From assembly GCF_000004195.4 (NCBI RefSeq), contig NC_030677.2, forward strand, positions 176,254,019-176,318,018: 64,000 bases of DNA, read 5' to 3'. Numbering within the stretch: the stretch's first letter is position 1; each line of letters starts with the position of its first letter. The notes below the pieces were generated by a model. It did no database searches. It had not been told where the DNA came from and saw only the letters and a list, made by a program, of their open reading frames with translations. The position numbers were made by a program, and so were the translations under genes. This document shows, one piece after another, positions 56,846-64,000 of the stretch. The stretch comes from Xenopus tropicalis. Its lineage: Eukaryota; Chordata; Amphibia; Anura; Pipidae.

Positions 56846-57722
56846 CTATAGACCTCATTTATTATGTGTAACCCTGAGAAATAAATATATAGCTAAATGT
56901 TTCCACTGTGGTCCCTAGGCAAATGAGCCCAAATGGGTAGGTCAATATTCAGTAGACATTGTTGTTAAAACATCAAATAAAATCATTTTTTACCTCTTTT
57001 TTTATAGACTATTTTGGTAACTAATGGAACTTAAAAGAAATTATGTTGTTTATATTGGTGTTATAAAAGTATTGATTTTAGAAAAAATGCAGTTTTCAAA
57101 TAGAAAGTCTTGTTTAGAACACAGTTTTTATTGGGTTAGAGATGCCTGCTCTGGCACAGGAACACATAGTCGGAATAAGCAACAGTCATTTACATTTATT
57201 TATTCAACATGATGAAGCAAACATGTGATTAAGCTCATACACGGTAAAACTAACAGCCATAGTTACGATAGGAATTGTTTGCGTTTGAGAAAAAGAAAAT
57301 ATATTTCTGGTTTGTTTTTCTGTGTCTGATTTATGACAGTAATCCCAGAAAAGTGACATATTCTGTTTTAATGACATCACAAAGTCAAAGCTTATTAAGT
57401 CTGTATACAAACCAAGGAGCCTTGCCAGGGCAATTAATAGGAATGTGGTTAAAAAATATTCAGAAATGAATCTTATTAAGAAAACACACATAACATTTTT
57501 CAAACATCAACTTATCTTTGTTATTAATATGCCTCCTCATACTGAATAGAAAGAAATCATATTATAACTATATTATAAACTACTCAGTATCAACCCATTT
57601 TAATCTGTTGATTTAAAGACAATATGAGGCTTCACAGAAAACAAGAACTTAACTGATTTTATTATTTGCGTATTGCATAGTATGGGGCTGTATGGGCCAA
57701 GGACCTCATTTCTCTTGTCTCT
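56846..57722. other. Unassigned stretch
   Basis: No named repeat and no recognised coding frame; 57200-57540 is repeat-poor. Confidence 0.35.
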
Positions 57723-58018
57723 TTATAGGAACAGTAACACCAAAACATGAAAAGGTAATAAAGTAATTAAACTATAACGTACTGTTGCCCTGCACTGGTA
57801 AAAGTTGTGTGTTTGCTTCAGAAAGATTACTATAGTTTATATAGATACCCTGCGATGGGGGCAGCCATTCAGAAGGAGAAAAGGCACAGGTTACATAGCA
57901 GATAACATAACAATACAATGGCGTTTTATCTGTTATCTGCTATGTAACCTGTGCCTTTTCTCCTTTTTTCTAGTTTCAGTGGCTGCCCCCGTGGCTACAC
58001 AGCAGCTTATTTGTATAA
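57723..58018. mobile_element. T2-like MITE with perfect 34-bp inner hairpin
   Basis: Left end TTATAGGAACAGTAACACC (TTAA mutated), then family sequence as at 6822. 57874-57907 and 57931-57964 are exact complements (arm begins AGGAGAAAAGGCACAGGTTA, loop 23 nt). The right terminus is lost at GTATAAACCAGTGG. Confidence 0.85.
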
Positions 58019-58020
58019 AC

Positions 58021-58325
58021 CAGTGGTGTCCAACTTCAGGTGCCAATGCAGGTGCCTTTCTGGACTTTTGATATATATGAACTTTGATATTACACATACA
58101 CAATTGGATACTATGGTTAGATCTAGGGGTCTCATTATGCCTTTTTTCTTTTGCTTGTTAATTCAATTGGTGGGTGGAGATGGGGATACACCCCTCTGGT
58201 GGTTACTTAAAGCTTTGTTCATGACTCTTCATTACACATTTGAAAAAGGGCGTGTGTTGCCCGAAACATGTTGTGTGGGTTGCAATAAAGTTCCACTTTA
58301 AGCAGTAAATCTGCATTTTTCCATT
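58021..58325 (+). mobile_element. Possible PLE 3' tail remnant
   Basis: 'gaaaaaGGGCgtgtgttGCCCGAAACATG' followed by 'gggttgcaataaagttcc' has the hairpin + GAAAC + AATAAA arrangement seen at the ends of PLE 2. No coding part. Confidence 0.45.
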
Positions 58326-58357
58326 GAATCTCTCATTAATAACTATTACCTATTACA

Positions 58358-58475
58358 TAGCTACATACAGTAGTTAAGTTAGGTTGAAAAAAGACCAAAG
58401 TCTATTAAGTTCAACCCTTCCAAGTAAACCCAGCACACACAGACCCATACCGACCTATAAAACCTAAACTGAGAT
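58358..58475 (-). repeat. Dispersed repeat (inverse of 45160-45260)
   Basis: 'acatagctacatacagtagttaag', 'ttaggttgaaaaaagacc' and 'aagttcaacccttcc' are the minus-strand form of the 45.2-kb repeat. Confidence 0.6.
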
Positions 58476-58522
58476 GCTGCAAGAGTTGGTCTTATTATAG
58501 TGGCACTAGGGTTAATGAACTA

Positions 58523-58620
58523 TTTAAGGGATACTTCACCCAAACATTATTATTAATTATTATTATATTATTGACAATGTGATTCTAAGACAATTTGCAC
58601 TGGGTCTTTCATGTACAAGT
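58523..58620. mobile_element. Left end of a TTAA MITE
   Basis: TTAA + GGGATACTTCACCCAAAC, then an ATT-rich run; the right end was not found. Confidence 0.5.
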
Positions 58621-59189
58621 TACGGCAAACATTTTCAAAGAAGGGATAAATTTCGGTGCAGTGTTCAAATATTTCCAAAAAATAAGACAAAAAACAGGAA
58701 TTTTTATTTCGGTTATTTCCTTACTGTGATTTAATTGATCTATACAGGATTGAATGGAGCAGCTCACAGGGCCATGGAGTATCTGCGGCACGCCTGGGAC
58801 ATCTGCACAGAGGAGACATCAAGAGAAGAAAAAGCAGCACTATGGCACTGTGCTACTTTGTTCCATGGCCAGTGCATTTTATTTCTAAATAAGGAGCACC
58901 ATTTTATTTATTTTTATTTGTTTTTCATATAGCACCCGTGCCAACTACTGCTCCACCAGCATTTGCTCCTTTCAAGCTGCTGCATCTGAACCAGTGGTGT
59001 CATCGAGGTGAATGCAACTCCACTGGCATTGTTATCTAGAACTCACTGCTTATTGTATCCTTTCCAGTGGTGTCATTGCTTGAGATCAGATAATGCAACT
59101 CCACCAGCAGTGCCACTTGCAAGGACCACATCTCCACCAGTGGTACATTCCATCTACCATAGTCCCACTCATAGTTTCTATGTACAAAC
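58621..59189. repeat. Short CCAGTGGTGTCAT repeats
   Basis: 58990-59150 has three spaced copies of 'ccagtggtgtcat' / 'ccaccagtggtac' with 'aatgcaactccac' between them, a local degenerate repeat of about 75 bp. The rest is unassigned. Confidence 0.45.
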
Positions 59190-59765
59190 TTGTTTAATTT
59201 TCACTTCAGGAGTTTGGCGTTTCAGCAGCTGTTTGGTTGCTAGGGTTCAAGTTACCTTAGCAACCAGAGAGTGGTTTGGATGAGAGACTTGTATATGAAT
59301 AGGAGAGGGTCTGAATAGAAAAGAAAGATACAAAAAGTAGCAACACTAATAAAACTGTAGCAGTGACCCTGATTTAAAAACTGCAAAGAGTTTGAAGAAG
59401 AAGGCAAATAATTCAAAATTTAAACAAATAAATAAACCACCCCTTTAAGACATATGAGTGTATACAGTATATCTCAAAGCTGATTGATAGTGTCAGTGGG
59501 ACTGTACCAAAGAGTGAGAAACTAAAGTAGCTATGAGCATAAGAGTGGGCATGAGAGTAGGCATAGCCTAACTGAGATTTAAAGTAGGCCCTGGCATTTT
59601 AAGTACTGTACACAGAGGCCCAAACAGCCTGCCATTGGCCCAATATAAAGGCTGTAAGTAGTTTCTAGCAGGGCCTAAACACCGACCAGCCTGCTCTGAT
59701 GGGTACAGCACTGGCACGCACATTGATGCAAGGGAATCCTGTCATTACTGCCAGCCTGGCCGTAT
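59190..59765. mobile_element. Inverted copy of the 44.0-44.8 kb composite
   Basis: Contains the complement of the GGGGTGGTTCACC MITE (59215-59450: 'ggtttggatgagagacttg', 'aaccacccctTTAA') and then of the 44150-44368 segment ('catatgagtg', 'ctgattgatagtgtcagtggg', 'gggaatcctgtcattactgcc'). The 53.2-kb repeat interrupts it at about 59575-59690. The MITE's far end is missing. Confidence 0.75.
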
Positions 59766-60907
59766 TATTATTTTATATATTTTATATTTACAAATATAGA
59801 ACTTGCTGGTACATGGAAAGTTCAATGAGCTTGTTTTAGTGGGATTATTTTCCTGAAAGCAAATATATCGGTTTCCCATTTCATTATCTGAAGATTATTT
59901 CCTTCATTCACTGCACACTTATTTGTCAACAGGAGTCTTTTGTTGCAGATTATGGTTTGTGGCATACAGGATGGATTTCAGGCACTAATAATCCTGAAAT
60001 GGCTCCTGAAGCCTCTCTTTGTGTTAAATGAAACTGTGCCAGTGCTGGTGCTTGGAGCCATTTCCTTTTTAATCCAATGGGAGATGGCAGGAGGAGATTT
60101 TGAGTGGCAAAAAACCTGCAGTCCTCCCTGTATGTCCTAGGTCTAAATGTATATACCAAACAATGTTAACTAACTCACCATGAATCTGTTTTTAATGGCA
60201 CAAAAGTAAGACATGGTGCTCCAGATTTTAGAAATCCTAGATTCCAAACATCTGGAGCATGCCTAAATGAAACTTACCTGAAGGAGGGACACTGGCGGAC
60301 CGAGGGAGCACCCTGCAGGGATGGGGTCTGGGCTCCCGTAGCCCACTAGGTTTCTCCTGGTGCCCTGGTGGCCAAGTCTCATGCTGATTAAATGTTATTC
60401 ATTTGAACCAAGTAAGGCAGTTATTATTATATGTGCAGGCTATATAAGGCTATATGCAGGCTTCTATACACTTTTGTGTACCTTTTTCCCTATTTCCCTA
60501 TTTATGTACATTAATCCCTTGAGAAATCTTTTCATGTCTTCATATGACCTGTACTTCTCTCACCTTATAAACATCTGTCCATACATCTTCATGAGGATCT
60601 TGACCTGAAACTTTTGAGATGTTTATGGAATGATAAATAATTATATTCACATCAGTCCAACGTAATCTGTATATTTATCTTTATGAATAAATATTACAAA
60701 ATATAAGGTGTTAGTGCCACACATTGGCCATGTCAAGGCCCTTCAGACATATAAAGACTGGCCGACTAAGACATCCCAAGAGTGTTGAGAGGTCAAAGAC
60801 TACATTTCCTCCATTTTCATTCATATAAAGATTATCAAAGCCTTTGATCAATCAAATCCAAGCACTCTTTCTGTGGACTGGCCCTTCATTAATTCAGCCC
60901 TATACAG
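59766..60907. other. Unassigned stretch with one GC-richer repeat
   Basis: 60225-60375 is GC-richer ('gggagcaccctgcagggatggg') and looks like a dispersed repeat; on the minus strand it has CTTCAG/GTAAGT. Otherwise no feature. Confidence 0.35.
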
Positions 60908-61238
60908 TACAGTATAGGAGCTGTTATCCAGAATGCTTGGGACCAAGGGTATTCCAGATAAGGGGTCTTTCCATAATTTGGATCTCCATACCTTAAGTCT
61001 ACTAAAAAATCAATAAAACACTAATTAAACCCAATAGGATTGTTTTGCCCCCAATAAGGATTATTTATATCTTAGTTGGGATCAATTACAAGGTACTGTT
61101 TTGTTACTACAGAGAAAAAGGAAATCAGTTTTAAAATTCTAAATTATTTAATTAAAATGGAGTCTATGGGAGATGGGCTTTCCGTAATTCGGAGCTTTCT
61201 GGATAACAGGTTTCCGGATAAGGGATCCCATACCTGTA
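60908..61238. mobile_element. TA-flanked MITE, well preserved
   Basis: Begins ACAGTATAGGAGCTG and ends GGATCCCATACCTGTA, with all family phrases. Very similar to 12034-12364 over the interior, suggesting a shared subfamily. Confidence 0.9.
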
Positions 61239-62293
61239 TATGAATTTAGAATAGTCATATATTTAGTAAGTTTGCCGTCTGCATTAGACATTTATATCCA
61301 ATATATTCAGTTTACAGCTGCATGGAAACGTAAAGAAAGATTAGTTTTTTAATGAATTAATACCAAGAAACTTCAGGCTAGTCAGTTCCACATATTACAG
61401 CTACAAATGTTTAGCAGGTGTAAGCTTTTTACAGATCAAAAAATAATGTGTAATTGAACGTAACAGAAATTTCAACAAGTTTATCTGCAAGATATTTAAG
61501 CAATATTTTATTTTTGTTGCCTTACGTATAATTTGTCCAGGCATTTCGACAAGTACATTTATTTGCTCATGTCCCGAGTTATAGATGTTTCACAAATCCA
61601 TTAAGAATTTCTTGGAATGTGTTTTCAAAAAAGATTTTCAGGGTGTGAATTCACATCAACACAATCTCTTTCACTCGAATGCTCAGCTTGAGTGGAAAAG
61701 AAAATAAATAGATCTTTAAGGCCAGCTTTCAGCATTAGGCGGTTACGGAGGCGCTTACTCAAGAACACAAGGATTATCGCCAGTGATCTTTTAATGTACA
61801 ATTCAGTATAACAGAGAGGAGAAGGGAATATGTTGTTTCTTTAGAACTAAAGTTAATTCAAAACCGTTCATGTAAATCATATTTTCTCATCTCTATAATT
61901 TTGTACAAATCATAATATTTTTAGAGTATGCACTGAATGATTGTTACCTATTATAAAAGTGCATTCCCTTCATTCATTTAAAAACAAAGCCTTATTTCTT
62001 AATTAAATTAAATTCAATCAATGCATTTTTTTCCCAGGCCGGTGATTCTTTCCTTTGTAAATAAACTCAAAATGTCAAGATGTGCTTATTTATTAAAATA
62101 ATTGAATCTCAATCAACTAAAAATGTGAAAAAACCTTGAATGTATCCAATTCCCAACTCCCATTGATTTCTACATGAACTCGCAAACTTTCAGATACCAA
62201 AGTTTTACATTCAAGGTTTTTTAAAAATGTTTGTGTTTAATCAATATGGAACATTCAAGTTTTGGAAGCCCTAATTTAAATTCATGAGTTTAA
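61239..62293. other. Repeat-poor, candidate regulatory DNA, then MITE remnant
   Basis: 61490-61860 has no repeat and mixed composition ('catttcgacaagtacatttatt', 'cggttacggaggcgcttac'), like a conserved non-coding element. 62080-62280 is an A/T-rich degraded palindrome ('ccttgaatgtatcc' and 'cattcaaggttttt'). Confidence 0.3.
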
Positions 62294-62643
62294 GGGGCTG
62301 ATTTACTAATCCACAAATCCGAATCCGAATGGGAAAAATTCGGATTGGAAAACGAACATTTTGCAACTTTTTCGTATTTTTTGCGACTTTTTCGTAGCCG
62401 TTACGACTTGCGCGAATTGTCGCGACTTTTTCATAGCCTGTACGACTTTCGCGAATTGTCGCAACTTTTTCATTGCCATTACAAATTTCGAGAATTGTTG
62501 CAACTTTTTCATAGACAGTACGACTTTCGCAAATTGTCGCGTCTTTCGTATTGAGCGCTCGAAAAAGTCGCAAAATACCGATCATTACAAAAAAAACGCA
62601 TTCGGACGCTTTTCGGACATTCGTAGATTAGTAAATGTGCCCC
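62294..62643. mobile_element. Harbinger-like MITE with inner 39-bp repeats
   Basis: Begins GGGGCTGATTTACTAATCC and ends TAGATTAGTAAATGTGCCCC, flanked by TAA and TTA. The interior has four copies of a 39-bp unit. Overlapping open frames on both strands with a 13-residue cycle are products of the repeat. Confidence 0.88.
62366..62545. repeat. 39-bp tandem repeats, about 4 copies
   Basis: The unit is GCGACTTTTTCGTAGCCGTT then ACGACTTGCGCGAATTGTC, degrading to the right. It shares the core GCGACTTTTTCG with the 40-bp repeat in hAT element A. Confidence 0.9.
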
Positions 62644-63375
62644 TTAGTGTGGCAAAAATTCTAATACTTATTATTTGCCTGATGTTTAATTGAATGTCAT
62701 TATTTATATATAGTTTTATATAGATTGTTCTGTTTTGTTCATAGATGATGTGTTTACAGATTCAAATGGTAAATTTAATTTGGAAGATTACAGCTAAAAA
62801 CCATTTGGTATGCATAAAACATAATGACTTACTTCACCTTAAATGGGTGAAACAGATCAGCCAGTGATTAAGTTGGCAAAACAACCCCTTTCAGATTTGT
62901 ATGTTGTGTTGTTCTTTATACAGCAAGTTACATAATTGCCTAATTATTTAGTTGGAAGAAGACCTGAGCCCGGCAATTTCTCAGTGTTGCTTTGGCACAG
63001 TTATTCCAAATCCTTTGCCAGGTCTTTGTTTGTAAGTGGGAAAAATCTTTCCTAACCCCTAAACAGTACTAATCCTGAGGGCATAGCCAATCGTGTCTGG
63101 CTAGGAATGTCTCAATGTTACTGTTTTTTAGTAACGTGATTAACCTATGCACTGCTGAGTTTATATGGGAAAAACTGATTGGTAAACTTGTATGAATAAC
63201 ATTAATACCAGGGGGAGGTTGAAAAATCAAACAGTAAATTTCTAATAGTAACTAGCAACAAAAACAAGAACAACACAGGATTATACTAGAGAAAGAAATA
63301 CGGAACAAATATATGCAAAACCCAGTTACAGACGAGTATCTTCTATTACCATGCTCCTTACTTTTTACCAAACAG
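62644..63375. other. Unassigned; possible repeat piece at 62925-63130
   Basis: 'ttggcacagttattcc', 'gtgggaaaaatctttcctaacccc' resembles the body of the repeat family at 45.2/58.4 kb. No gene seen. Confidence 0.35.
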
Positions 63376-63532
63376 TGAGGCTCATTAACACTGGGCAAAT
63401 TTGCCTGTGGGCAGTGACCCATAGCAACCAATCAGTGATTGTTTTTTTTCAGATAGCTGCAGGTAGATTATTGGTTGCCATGGGTTACTGCTCAAGGTCA
63501 AATTTGCCTGGTGTTGATATATTACCCCCACT
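63376..63532. mobile_element. Palindromic MITE (CACTGGGCAAAT), second copy
   Basis: AACACTGGGCAAATTTGCC, CCATAGCAACCAATCAG and, inverted, ATTGGTTGCCATGGGTTACT and AAATTTGCCTGGTGTTG. Same family as 21744-21912. Confidence 0.8.
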
Positions 63533-64000
63533 GTGTCAACTATGATCATATTATCATCATATTTTATTGGGTATTAAAAAATTTTGGGTATAAATTTTTG
63601 TTCTTTTTTTTCTAAATTACTTTTAAAAAAGAAGAACCTTTCTTGTATATTTGCACTGCACTCTTGGGAATCTTACCTTCTGTTGCCTGTCTTCAAATTA
63701 TCCCCATAATCCTACCATGTGCCCTTCCACACACTTATTTAGATTAGACTTTTGTCCAGGGTTTGGCGCACTAATCATCATTTATTTATAGAGTTTAAGT
63801 TCACCTCCCACACCAGCCAGTGTGCTGGGTAGTTAAACTAGTAATATGCAAACAAAACCAAAAAAAAAAAGGAAAAACCCATGCTGGCACCTCCCCATTC
63901 AGTGATTACTAACTACTTATTGAGAAAGCAGAATTTGATACTGGAAACTGTACCTTATAATCTACATTAAAAATAGCCATTCAGTCCAATTAACCAGACA
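63533..64000. other. Unassigned A/T-rich end of window
   Basis: Nothing recognised; A-run at 63860-63870. Confidence 0.35.

Noticed and set aside
62271..62693. Overlapping repeat proteins on both strands
   Set aside because: A 39-bp DNA repeat inside a MITE gives a 13-residue cycle on both strands; not a coding signal.

Overview
The window looks like vertebrate intergenic or intronic DNA from a Xenopus frog genome. The evidence is AT-rich sequence with no bacterial-type gene packing, many short palindromic DNA transposons (MITEs) of kinds known from Xenopus (TTAA-flanked 'T2/Kolobok-like' elements, TA-flanked elements starting ACAGGTAT, and TAA/TTA-flanked Harbinger-like elements starting GGGGC), several hAT elements with 8-bp target duplications, LINE fragments, and three Penelope-like retroelement (PLE) insertions. 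I found no complete host protein-coding gene and no tRNA, rRNA or CRISPR. The species is not determined and the recognition of Xenopus is from memory of repeat families. || Layout. 1-715: end of a 52-bp minisatellite array, its transposon flank and a Harbinger-like MITE. 3.5-3.9 kb: a hAT element carrying a nested Harbinger-like MITE. 5.4-8.7 kb: TTAA and TTA MITEs and PLE copy 1, a broken reverse transcriptase/GIY-YIG element with a T2-like MITE inside it. 9.4-14.3 kb: hairpin repeats, a possible 195-nt exon, further MITEs and a LINE tail. 16.3-18.2 kb: a hAT element with exact 8-bp TSDs and a LINE reverse-transcriptase fragment. 19.3-22.2 kb: MITEs, including one nested in another. 22-33.5 kb: sparser repeats with stretches that resemble conserved non-coding DNA. 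33.5-35.1 kb: a transposon containing about 22 copies of the same 52-bp repeat seen at position 1. 37.0-40.0 kb: a LINE 3' end split by PLE copy 2, which is a nearly perfect 1,049-bp inverted repeat. 42.1-43.8 kb: two members of one hAT family in opposite orientation, one filled with 40-bp repeats, the other with a TATA-containing GC-richer core. 44-53 kb: more MITEs and hAT pieces. 53.6 kb: PLE copy 3, reduced to two inverted tails. 55.5-56.8 kb: second copy of the 16.3-kb hAT family, expanded by about 19 copies of a 34-bp repeat. 57.7-63.5 kb: MITEs and remnants. || How the parts work together. The only protein-coding capacity I can defend belongs to the PLEs (thumb of the reverse transcriptase joined to a GIY-YIG endonuclease) and to LINE reverse-transcriptase scraps. 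None is complete, so all would need enzymes supplied from elsewhere, as would the MITEs. The single-copy stretches may hold enhancers of a distant gene or belong to a very long intron. The most notable structures are the PLE inverted dimers, the head-to-head hAT pair, the short tandem repeats that fill otherwise unrelated transposons, and one possible orphan exon.
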